This document shows, one piece after another, positions 1-5,798 of a DNA stretch of 5,798 bases (the stretch's first letter is position 1; every line of letters begins with the position of its first letter). Made by a program: the position numbers and the translations under genes. Below the pieces are notes generated by a model. It did not search any database, was not told the DNA's origin, and was given only the letters and a program-made list of their open reading frames with translations. This DNA comes from an uncultured Dermatophilus sp. Lineage in GTDB: Bacteria > Actinomycetota > Actinomycetes > Actinomycetales > Dermatophilaceae. Location: NCBI GenBank assembly GCA_945876925.1, contig CAMCQD010000128.1, forward strand, positions 1 through 5,798, given 5' to 3'.

Positions 1-1237
1 CGATCACCCGCATGACGTGGTACACGCCCAGGGCCGCAGCGGTGCCCAGCGCGATCCCGTTGAAGGTCAGCCCGCCGGCCACCCACTCGAAGTTCGCGAT
101 GCCGATGATGAGCGCGATCGCGGCGGTGTTGAGGTTCACCGGCAGTGAGAAGTCGACGTGGTTCTGTACCCAGATGCGCGCCCCGAGCATACCGATCATG
201 CCGTACAGCACGGTCGCGGCCCCGCCGAGCACCCCCGCCGGGATGGTGTTGATCAGCTCACCGAATTTGGGCACCATCGACAGCCCGAGCGCGAACAGCC
301 CGGCCACGACGTACGCGGCCGTGGAGTACACCCGGGTGGCGGCCATGACGCCGATGTTCTCGGCGTAGGTGGTGGTGCCCGAGCCTCCGCCGGAGCCGGC
401 CAGCATGGTGGATAGCCCGTCGGCCATGAGCGCCCGGCCGGTCACCGGGTCCAGGTCGTCCCCGGTCATCGCGGCCACCGACTTGACGTGCCCGATGTTC
501 TCGGCGACGAGCACGATCACCACCGGCAGGAACATGACCAGCACGGACGGTGAGAAGGCGGCGGAGTGGAAGGCGGGCAGGCCGATCCAGTCGGCTGCGG
601 CGACCTGGTCGTAGCTGACCTCGCCGCGCACATTGGCCACGGCGTACCCGATGAGCACGCCGAACAGGATCGACAGCCGCCCGATGACGCCCTTGAACAC
701 GACCGTGACCAGGACGATCGAGGCCACGGTGACGGTCGCGGTGACCGGTGCCTGCCGTACGTTGTCCCACGCGGCGGGGGCCAGGTTGAACCCGATGAGG
801 GCGACCACGGTGCCGGTCACCACCGGCGGCATGACGATGTCGATCCAGCGGGCGCCGGCCACGTGCACCACCGCGCCGATGAGCACGAGCAGTGCGCCGA
901 CCATGATCAGCCCGCCCAGCGCCGAGGACATGCCGTGCGAGGCGGTGGCCGCGGTGATCGGCGCGATGAACGCGAAGCTGCTGCCCAGGTAGCTGGGCAG
1001 GCGCCCGCCGGTGACGACGAGGAACAGCAACGTGCCGATGGCGGAGAAGAACAGCGTGGTCGAGGGCGGGAACTTCGTGATCAGGGGCACGAGGAAGGTG
1101 GCCCCGAACATGGCGATGACGTGCTGGGCGCCGATGCCGATGGTGAGCGGCCAGGCGAGCCGCTCGCCGGGGGCGACGACCTCTCCGGCCGGGATGCGGT
1201 AACCGTCGCCGTGTACTTTCCAGCCGAAAGCGGCCAT
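1..1237 (-). CDS. uraA: Uracil permease, NCS2 (nucleobase:cation symporter-2) family, C-terminus cut by window edge
   Basis: This is a cytoplasmic-membrane transporter that should import uracil with a proton, feeding pyrimidine salvage. Reading from the ATG at 1237, 412 codons are visible. E. coli UraA has about 429 residues, so only a short C-terminal tail is missing. The whole translation is hydrophobic and aligns with UraA as I recall it. It has QHVIAMFGATFLVPL near residues 38-52, SYLGSSFAFIAP at 82-93, AENIGH at 245-250, and TTTYAENIGVMAATRVYST at 288-306. The two glutamates equivalent to the uracil-binding Glu241 and Glu290 of UraA are Glu246 and Glu293, and the His245 equivalent is His250. 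The xanthine/urate branch carries a QNVG-type motif where this protein has AENIG, so uracil is the better substrate call. The start is supported by AAGGAG five bases upstream. It is transcribed divergently from hrpA. No frameshift is seen. Confidence 0.93.
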   Translation of the reverse strand, partial: MAAFGWKVHGDGYRIPAGEVVAPGERLAWPLTIGIGAQHVIAMFGATFLVPLITKFPPSTTLFFSAIGTLLFLVVTGGRLPSYLGSSFAFIAPITAATASHGMSSALGGLIMVGALLVLIGAVVHVAGARWIDIVMPPVVTGTVVALIGFNLAPAAWDNVRQAPVTATVTVASIVLVTVVFKGVIGRLSILFGVLIGYAVANVRGEVSYDQVAAADWIGLPAFHSAAFSPSVLVMFLPVVIVLVAENIGHVKSVAAMTGDDLDPVTGRALMADGLSTMLAGSGGGSGTTTYAENIGVMAATRVYSTAAYVVAGLFALGLSMVPKFGELINTIPAGVLGGAATVLYGMIGMLGARIWVQNHVDFSLPVNLNTAAIALIIGIANFEWVAGGLTFNGIALGTAAALGVYHVMRVI

Positions 1238-1248
1238 CTGGTCTCCTT
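1238..1248 (-). promoter_or_regulatory. Ribosome-binding site of uraA
   Basis: On the minus strand AAGGAG (positions 1248-1243) lies five bases before the ATG at 1237. It is a strong Shine-Dalgarno match at good spacing and fixes the start of the permease. Confidence 0.85.
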
Positions 1249-1264
1249 AAGCAGTTGCGATGAA

Positions 1265-1318
1265 CCGCCTGGCGGGCGGCCTCACTCCCGGCCCGGACGC
1301 CGCCGGGCACGCCGGCGG
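1265..1318 (-). promoter_or_regulatory. Two GC hairpins in the putative uraA leader
   Basis: Two inverted repeats lie between the candidate promoter and the ribosome-binding site. The first pairs 1300-1306 with 1312-1318, giving 7 bp with a 5-nt loop. The second pairs 1265-1269 with 1275-1279, giving 5 bp with a 5-nt loop, and ends 16 nt upstream of the AAGGAG. Neither is followed by a U tract, so a simple terminator is unlikely. Uracil transporter genes in some bacteria are controlled by PyrR attenuation, but I do not recognise a PyrR-binding sequence here. In such GC-rich DNA short stems also arise by chance. Confidence 0.3.
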
Positions 1319-1340
1319 GGGTACGCGCGGACCGGGGCCC

Positions 1341-1346
1341 ACAGTA
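1341..1346 (-). promoter_or_regulatory. Candidate -10 box of the uraA promoter
   Basis: On the minus strand TACTGT fits the actinobacterial -10 pattern TAnnnT. It stands in one of the few less GC-rich patches of the intergenic region. Transcription from here would start near 1334 and give a leader of about 97 nucleotides. No convincing -35 element is visible at 16-18 bp, so this is a weak call from the -10 alone. Confidence 0.35.
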
Positions 1347-1379
1347 GACGCAGCTCGCATTCAGCCCGGCATCAGGCGG

Positions 1380-1390
1380 GCGCATTGCGC
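1380..1390. repeat. Small inverted repeat in the divergent promoter region
   Basis: GCGCATTGCGC is a perfect inverted repeat with 5-bp arms around a central T. It sits 34 bp upstream of the candidate uraA -10 box and 66 bp upstream of the candidate hrpA -10 box. The position suits an operator, but arms of this length are common by chance at this GC content. Confidence 0.2.
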
Positions 1391-1456
1391 AGGGCAGCGG
1401 TACGGCGGGGTGCCCGGGGCGGGACTCACCGGCGCGGGCCGGCGGCGCGGCCCGCT

Positions 1457-1462
1457 TATCCT
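1457..1462 (+). promoter_or_regulatory. Candidate -10 box for leaderless hrpA transcript
   Basis: TATCCT matches TAnnnT and is followed by seven bases and then GTG at 1470. A transcript from this box would begin at or within a base or so of the start codon, the typical geometry of leaderless mRNAs in actinobacteria. No -35 match is visible, and there is no Shine-Dalgarno sequence before the GTG, which fits a leaderless start. Confidence 0.45.
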
Positions 1463-1469
1463 GGGCGGC

Positions 1470-4400
1470 GTGCCGGAATCGACGCAGGGCCCCGCCGGGG
1501 GCGAGCCGCGCCCGCAGCGCAGTGGCGGCGGCCGTGCCGGGAAGGCCCGGTCAGCTGCGCGCCGCCGGCCGGGCCGCGGGCGGGAGCTCAGCCCGGCTGA
1601 GCGGGCTGCCCGGGATGAGGCCCGGGCCCGGCGGCGGGCGGCCCGGGTAGCTAGCGTCCCTGAGATCACCTACCCGCCGCAGCTTCCGGTGTGCGCGCGG
1701 CGGGACGACATCGCCGCCGCCATCGCCGCCCATCAGGTCGTCGTCATCGCGGGGGAGACCGGATCGGGCAAGACCACCCAGATCCCCAAGATCTGCCTGG
1801 AACTCGGGCGCGGCATCGACGGGCAGATCGGCCACACCCAGCCGCGCCGGATCGCGGCCCGGTCGGTGGCCGAGCGGATCGCCCAGGAGCTGGGGACCGA
1901 GCCCGGTGGCGCGGTCGGGTACCAGGTGCGCTTCACCGATGCATCCAGCCGGGACACCCTCATCAAGGTGATGACCGACGGGATCCTGCTCGCCGAGCTG
2001 CAGCACGACCGCGACCTGCGCCGGTACGACACGATCATCATCGATGAGGCACACGAGCGCAGCCTGAACATCGACTTCATCCTGGGGTACCTCAGGCAGC
2101 TGCTGCCCCGCCGCCCGGACCTGAAGGTCATCGTCACCTCGGCCACCATCGACCCGGGTAAGTTCGCCGCCCATTTCGCGGCACCCGACGGCACCCCGGC
2201 CCCGGTCATCGAGGTGTCCGGGAGGACCTACCCGGTGCAGGTGCGCTACCGCCCGCTGGTGCGCGAAGTCCCCGGCTCCCGGCCGGGCACCGGACCGGCC
2301 GAGATCGAGATCGATCAGGTCACCGGCATCGTCGAGGCGGTCGAGGAGCTGTGGACCGAATCCGGCCCGGGTGACGGCGGCGATCAGGACATCCTCGTGT
2401 TCTGCTCCGGGGAGCGGGAGATCCGGGACGCCGTGGAGGCCCTGGCCGCGTTGCAGCTGCCGCAGACCCAGATCCTGCCGCTGTACGGCCGGCTGTCCGC
2501 AGCCGAGCAGCACCGCATCTTCAGCTCCCATCCGGGACGCCGGGTCGTGGTGGCGACGAACGTCGCCGAGACCTCGCTGACCGTCCCGGGGATCCGTTAC
2601 GTCGTGGATGCCGGCACCGCCCGGATCTCGCGCTACAACCAGCGCACCAAGGTCCAGCGGCTGCCCATCGAGCCGATCAGCCAGGCCAGCGCCGATCAGC
2701 GTTCCGGCCGGTGCGGGCGGGTGTCCGACGGCATCGCGGTGCGGCTGTACAGCCAGGAGGATTACGCTCAGCGGCCGCGCTTCACCGATCCGGAGATCCA
2801 GCGCACGAACCTGGCCAGCGTCATCTTGTCGATGATCGCGCTGGGGCTGGGGGATATCGGCCGGTTCCCGTTCGTGGACCCGCCCGACTCCAGGATGGTC
2901 ACCGACGGGCTGCGGCTGCTGCACGAGCTCGGCGCCATCGAATCCGCGGACGGCACCGCCCGGCCGCCGGGGCGCGCGTCCGGCCGCGGCCGTCATCGGC
3001 TCACCCCGGTCGGCCGTGACCTGGCCCGCCTCCCCGTTGATCCGCGGCTGGCCCGGATGCTCGTGGCGGCCCACCGGACCGGTGCGCTGCGCGAGGTGAC
3101 GGTCATCGTGGCGGCCCTGTCCATCCAGGACGTGCGCGAACGTCCCGCTGAGGGCCCGGACGCGACCCGGGCCGGGCAGTTCCATGCCCGGTTCAAGGAC
3201 GAGGAATCCGATTTCGTCACCCTGCTCAACCTGTGGGACTACCTGCGCACCCGGCAGCGGGAGCTTTCCGGCAGCGCCTTCCGGCGGATGTGCCGCGCGG
3301 AGTTCCTGCACTACCTGCGCATCCGGGAGTGGCAGGACCTGGTCGCTCAGCTTAAGAGCGCCTGCGCCGAGACGGGCATGGTTCCCGGCCCCGGCCGGGC
3401 CGCTCCCGGGACCATCCACGCCGCGCTGCTCACCGGCCTGCTCTCCCAGGTCGGCGCGTACGACCGGGATAGGCGCGACTACCTGGGCGCGCGGGGCGCC
3501 CGGTTCGCGATCGCGCCCGGCTCGGTGCTGCACCGGGCCAGCCCCGAATGGGTGATGAGCGCCGAGCTAGTCGAGACCTCCCGGCTGTGGGCCCGGGTGA
3601 ACGCCGTCACCGACGCCGGGGCGATCGAGGCGGCGGCCGCGCACCTGGTGAAGCGCTCGTACTCCGAGCCGCGCTGGAGCCGGGGCCGGGCCGCGGCGAT
3701 CGCCGATGAGCGGGTGACGCTGTTCGGCATCCCCCTGGTGATCGGGCGGCGGACCGGACTGGCCGCGATCGACCCGGTCACCAGCCGTGACCTGTTCATC
3801 CGGCACGCCCTCGTCGAGGGGGACTGGGACAGTGAGCACCGGTTCTGGCGGCACAACCGGGCCCTCATCGAGGAGCTGTCCGAGCTGGAGTCGCGCGCCC
3901 GCCGGCGTGACCTCATCGTGCACGACGACGACCTGGTCGCCTTCTACGATGAGCGCCTCCCCGCCGGGATCGTCTCGGGGGCGCATTTCGACGCCTGGTG
4001 GAAGGAAACCCGGCGCACCCAGCCCGAGTTGCTCACCTTCACCCCGGATGTGGTGACCACCGGCCCGGCCGGTCCGGCTGCGGCCCGGTTCGGCGAGCAG
4101 CTGCGGCGCGACTACCCGCAGACCTGGCAGCAGGGGGACCTGACGCTGGCGCTCAGCTACGAGTTCGACCCGGGCGGCACCGCAGACGGGATCACGTGCC
4201 ACATCCCGGTGCAGGTGCTCAATCAGGTCAGCCCCGCCGGGTTCGACTGGCTGGTGCCGGGGATGCGCGAGGAACTCGCGGTGGCGCTGGTCAGGTCGCT
4301 GCCCAAGGCGACCCGCAAGCTGTTCGTCCCGGCGCCGGACCGCGCCCGGGCTGCGCTGGCCGCGATCAGCGACGACGAGACCGGGCCGGGCACGGGGGAG

Positions 4401-5528
4401 GCGTTCACGGCGGCGCTCGCCCGGGGGCTGTATATCGTCACCGGTCACCGGGTGCCGCCGGATGAGTGGGATCCGGGCCGCATCCCGGCCCACCTGCGGA
4501 TGACGTTCGCGGTCGAGGATGCCCGCCGCCGCCGGATCGGCGAGGGCAAGGATCTGGCCGCGCTGGCCGGCGAGCTGGCCCCCGCCGTGCGCACGACGAT
4601 GCGCCGCGCCGCCGGGGACCTGGAGCGGGCCGGGCTGACCAGGTGGGATTTCGGTGAGCTGCCGGAGGAGTTCGAGACCAGCCGGGGCGGGCAGCGGGTG
4701 CGCGGCTACCCGGCCCTGGTCGATCACGGCGACTCGGTGGCGATCGAGGTGCTTGCCTCCGCCCGGCAGCGTCAGGTGGCTACCAGGCTGGGGCTGCGCC
4801 GCCTCGTCCTGCTCGGCATGGCACCGCCGTGGCAGCGCATCCTGTCGCTGCTGAGCAACGGCCAGCGGCTCGCCCTGGGGAACAATCCGCACGGCAGCGT
4901 GCAGGCCCTGCTCGACGACGTGCTCGCCTGCGCGGTCGATGCGATCGTGGCGCAGCGGGCCCGCCCGGGGTCCGGGGATGCCGGGGCCTGGGCGGCGGTG
5001 CGTACTGCCGGTGACTTCGAGGAGCTGCTGGGCGCGGTCCGCCAGCAGATCGTGCCGCGCGTGCTGGAGATCACCGAGCTGACCGTGCCGGTGCTGGAGC
5101 GGGCCGGGCAGGTGCGGCTGGCGCTGGAGGCGATGAAGGCGCCCCGGGTGGCGCAGCTGCGCGCCGAGTTGTCCGGGCAGCTCGCGGCGCTGGTGTATCC
5201 CGGGTTCGTGGCCGCTACCGGAGCGGGACGGCTGCGGGATCTGCCGCGGTATCTGGCCGGGATGCTCGAGCGGATCGAGAAGGCGCCGCTGAATCTGGAG
5301 CGGGATGCCGGCCGGGCGGAGGTGGTCGCCCGGGTCGAGGCGGAACGCCGCGCGGTGGCCGGGGAGTTGTCCCCTGCGGAGCGGGACGCCGATGATGTGG
5401 TAGCGCTGCGCTGGATGATCGAGGAGCTGCGGATCAGCCTGTTCGCGCAGCGCCTGGGCACATCCGGGCCGGTCTCGGAGAAGCGGATCTACGCGGCGAT
5501 GGACCGGGTGGAGGATGCGCACGCCTGA
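1470..5528 (+). CDS. hrpA: ATP-dependent DEAH-box RNA helicase HrpA, full length
   Basis: This is a cytoplasmic superfamily 2 RNA helicase of 1352 residues counted from GTG 1470; E. coli HrpA has about 1300. E. coli HrpA has been linked to fimbrial mRNA processing and to rescue of collided ribosomes. Residues 1-75 form a basic Arg/Ala-rich tail ending at PEITYPPQLPV, which matches E. coli. The helicase core follows: Walker A GETGSGKT (95-102), TQPRR (Ia), TDGILL (Ib), DEAH (192-195), SAT (224-226), ATNVAETSLTVPGIR (from 362) and QRSGRCGR (410-417). After it come the HA2/ratchet and OB-fold regions (EFLHYLRIREWQDL, GARGARFAI, WVMSAELVETSRLW). The HrpA-specific C-terminal region (DUF3418 type) runs from roughly 800 (RRRDLIVHDDDLVAFYDERLP) to RWMIEELRISLFAQRLGT near the end. 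All catalytic motifs are intact. The frame is open back to an ATG at 1260, but residues before GTG 1470 lack support. A small Arg/Gly-rich insert near 496-510 is absent from the E. coli protein. Confidence 0.96.
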   Translation: MPESTQGPAGGEPRPQRSGGGRAGKARSAARRRPGRGRELSPAERAARDEARARRRAARVASVPEITYPPQLPVCARRDDIAAAIAAHQVVVIAGETGSGKTTQIPKICLELGRGIDGQIGHTQPRRIAARSVAERIAQELGTEPGGAVGYQVRFTDASSRDTLIKVMTDGILLAELQHDRDLRRYDTIIIDEAHERSLNIDFILGYLRQLLPRRPDLKVIVTSATIDPGKFAAHFAAPDGTPAPVIEVSGRTYPVQVRYRPLVREVPGSRPGTGPAEIEIDQVTGIVEAVEELWTESGPGDGGDQDILVFCSGEREIRDAVEALAALQLPQTQILPLYGRLSAAEQHRIFSSHPGRRVVVATNVAETSLTVPGIRYVVDAGTARISRYNQRTKVQRLPIEPISQASADQRSGRCGRVSDGIAVRLYSQEDYAQRPRFTDPEIQRTNLASVILSMIALGLGDIGRFPFVDPPDSRMVTDGLRLLHELGAIESADGTARPPGRASGRGRHRLTPVGRDLARLPVDPRLARMLVAAHRTGALREVTVIVAALSIQDVRERPAEGPDATRAGQFHARFKDEESDFVTLLNLWDYLRTRQRELSGSAFRRMCRAEFLHYLRIREWQDLVAQLKSACAETGMVPGPGRAAPGTIHAALLTGLLSQVGAYDRDRRDYLGARGARFAIAPGSVLHRASPEWVMSAELVETSRLWARVNAVTDAGAIEAAAAHLVKRSYSEPRWSRGRAAAIADERVTLFGIPLVIGRRTGLAAIDPVTSRDLFIRHALVEGDWDSEHRFWRHNRALIEELSELESRARRRDLIVHDDDLVAFYDERLPAGIVSGAHFDAWWKETRRTQPELLTFTPDVVTTGPAGPAAARFGEQLRRDYPQTWQQGDLTLALSYEFDPGGTADGITCHIPVQVLNQVSPAGFDWLVPGMREELAVALVRSLPKATRKLFVPAPDRARAALAAISDDETGPGTGEAFTAALARGLYIVTGHRVPPDEWDPGRIPAHLRMTFAVEDARRRRIGEGKDLAALAGELAPAVRTTMRRAAGDLERAGLTRWDFGELPEEFETSRGGQRVRGYPALVDHGDSVAIEVLASARQRQVATRLGLRRLVLLGMAPPWQRILSLLSNGQRLALGNNPHGSVQALLDDVLACAVDAIVAQRARPGSGDAGAWAAVRTAGDFEELLGAVRQQIVPRVLEITELTVPVLERAGQVRLALEAMKAPRVAQLRAELSGQLAALVYPGFVAATGAGRLRDLPRYLAGMLERIEKAPLNLERDAGRAEVVARVEAERRAVAGELSPAERDADDVVALRWMIEELRISLFAQRLGTSGPVSEKRIYAAMDRVEDAHA

Positions 5529-5572
5529 CCGGGCTGGCCGGTTCGTCCTGGTCACTGGCCTGATCAGCCCGG
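5529..5572 (+). terminator. Inverted repeat directly after hrpA, possible weak terminator
   Basis: CCGGGCTG at 5529-5536 is the exact reverse complement of CAGCCCGG at 5565-5572. The 28 bases between can add a short GCC/GGC pairing (5537-5539 with 5557-5559). An alternative smaller hairpin pairs ACCGG (5528-5532) with CCGGT (5538-5542). The two folds exclude each other. Neither is followed by a real run of T, so intrinsic termination is uncertain. Confidence 0.35.
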
Positions 5573-5584
5573 AGGGGCGGGTGG

Positions 5585-5608
5585 CCGCGCGGCGGGCCCG
5601 CCGCGCGG
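5585..5608. repeat. Perfect 24-bp GC palindrome between hrpA and the next gene
   Basis: CCGCGCGGCGGG (5585-5596) is followed at once by its exact reverse complement (5597-5608). As RNA it would form a stem of about 10 G:C pairs with a 4-nt loop. It lies 57 bp after the hrpA stop and 12 bp before the ribosome-binding site of the next gene. No T tract follows on the plus strand. It could be an actinobacterial terminator without a U tail, an operator, or an mRNA-stabilising stem at the hrpA 3' end. The palindrome itself is directly visible; its role is inference. Confidence 0.6.
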
Positions 5609-5620
5609 TGAGCATGAGCG

Positions 5621-5626
5621 AAGGAG
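5621..5626 (+). promoter_or_regulatory. Ribosome-binding site of the downstream gene
   Basis: AAGGAG stands seven bases before GTG 5634. It decides this start over the ATG at 5614, whose frame has many A/T third positions and an Arg-rich translation. Confidence 0.75.
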
Positions 5627-5633
5627 CACGCAC

Positions 5634-5798
5634 GTGGGGTTGTCCGGCAGCCGCGGTGACGCGGATGGGACTGGCGGGAAGTACGGCGGGGCGGGGGCGC
5701 CCGGTGAGGCGGCCGCGCAGGACCCGGGCCTCATCGAGCGGCTGCTGTCGGCCGGGTTCGACGGCTCGGGCAGGTTCGCCCCGGCGCGGGAGGCGGCG
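5634..5798 (+). CDS. N-terminal part of an unassigned protein, possibly EcsC family, cut by window edge
   Basis: Fifty-five codons are visible, starting with GTG behind a good Shine-Dalgarno sequence. Nearly every third codon position is G or C, as expected for a real gene here. Residues 1-30 are rich in Gly and Ala with no signal peptide or membrane segment. Then follows PGLIERLLSAGFDGSG and RFAPAREAA (about 31-55). A short helix, a GxDG turn, then a Phe and an Ala-rich helix recalls the beginning of EcsC-family proteins of actinobacteria, whose function is poorly known. This rests on memory of a short pattern and is tentative. It lies 105 bp downstream of hrpA in the same direction. I see no clear promoter in the gap, so read-through from hrpA is possible unless the palindrome at 5585-5608 terminates. 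Confidence 0.6.
   Translation, partial: MGLSGSRGDADGTGGKYGGAGAPGEAAAQDPGLIERLLSAGFDGSGRFAPAREAA

Noticed and set aside
258..1385. 375-codon minus-strand frame overlapping uraA
   Set aside because: It is in a different frame from the permease and strongly Arg/His-rich, as expected for an out-of-frame reading of GC-rich codons.
1260..1469. N-terminal extension of hrpA beginning at ATG 1260
   Set aside because: The 70 codons have more A/T third positions than the gene body, no ribosome-binding site, no resemblance to HrpA, and they overlap the probable uraA promoter and leader.
566..1600. 344-codon plus-strand frame across uraA and the start of hrpA
   Set aside because: It runs antisense to the permease and then out of frame with the helicase. 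The composition is artefactual.
1551..3533. 660-codon open frame on the minus strand inside hrpA
   Set aside because: It is antisense to a clearly conserved helicase. Long antisense frames are expected in high-GC DNA, and its translation is Gly/Asp/Arg/Pro/Leu-rich without a recognisable domain.
3567..5633. 688-codon open frame on the minus strand covering the end of hrpA
   Set aside because: It is a shadow of the helicase frame, low in complexity and rich in Arg/Pro/Gln/His, with no family resemblance.
5614..5798. Alternative start ATG 5614 for the third gene in another frame
   Set aside because: The frame gives an Arg/Ser/Cys-rich product with many A/T third positions, while GTG 5634 has a good Shine-Dalgarno sequence and the expected codon pattern.
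1..5798. CRISPR array, insertion sequence, tRNA or rRNA, phage or defence genes
   Set aside because: I saw no regularly spaced repeats, transposase-like protein, RNA gene signature, or defence-system domain. The helicase is a standard HrpA rather than a defence helicase.

Overview
This 5.8 kb window is very GC-rich. Its codons end almost always in G or C, and GTG is used as a start codon. These traits, and the close protein matches recalled for both large genes, point to a high-GC actinobacterium. I cannot place it to genus from the sequence alone.

Layout: (1) Positions 1-1237, minus strand: most of a uracil permease of the NCS2 family (UraA/PyrP type). The start and ribosome-binding site are inside the window and the last residues run off the left edge. 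(2) Positions 1238-1469: a divergent intergenic region of 232 bp. It holds a probable uraA leader with two GC-rich hairpins, a small inverted repeat, and a candidate -10 box for each gene. (3) Positions 1470-5528, plus strand: a complete 1352-residue HrpA-type DEAH-box RNA helicase with every helicase motif intact and the long C-terminal HrpA region present. It probably starts at a leaderless GTG. (4) Positions 5529-5633: a 105 bp spacer with an 8-bp inverted repeat just after the hrpA stop and a perfect 24-bp GC palindrome just before the next gene. (5) Positions 5634-5798, plus strand: the first 55 codons of a third gene with a good ribosome-binding site. Its Gly/Ala-rich start leads into a segment faintly like the beginning of EcsC-family proteins. 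It runs off the right edge.

The genes do not form an obvious pathway. Uracil uptake feeds pyrimidine salvage, HrpA acts on RNA and ribosomes, and the third gene is unassigned. I looked for defence, mobile, CRISPR, phage or biosynthetic signatures and saw none. This looks like an ordinary chromosomal housekeeping region, and the points worth a second look are regulatory: the leaderless start, the leader hairpins and the palindromes flanking the end of hrpA.
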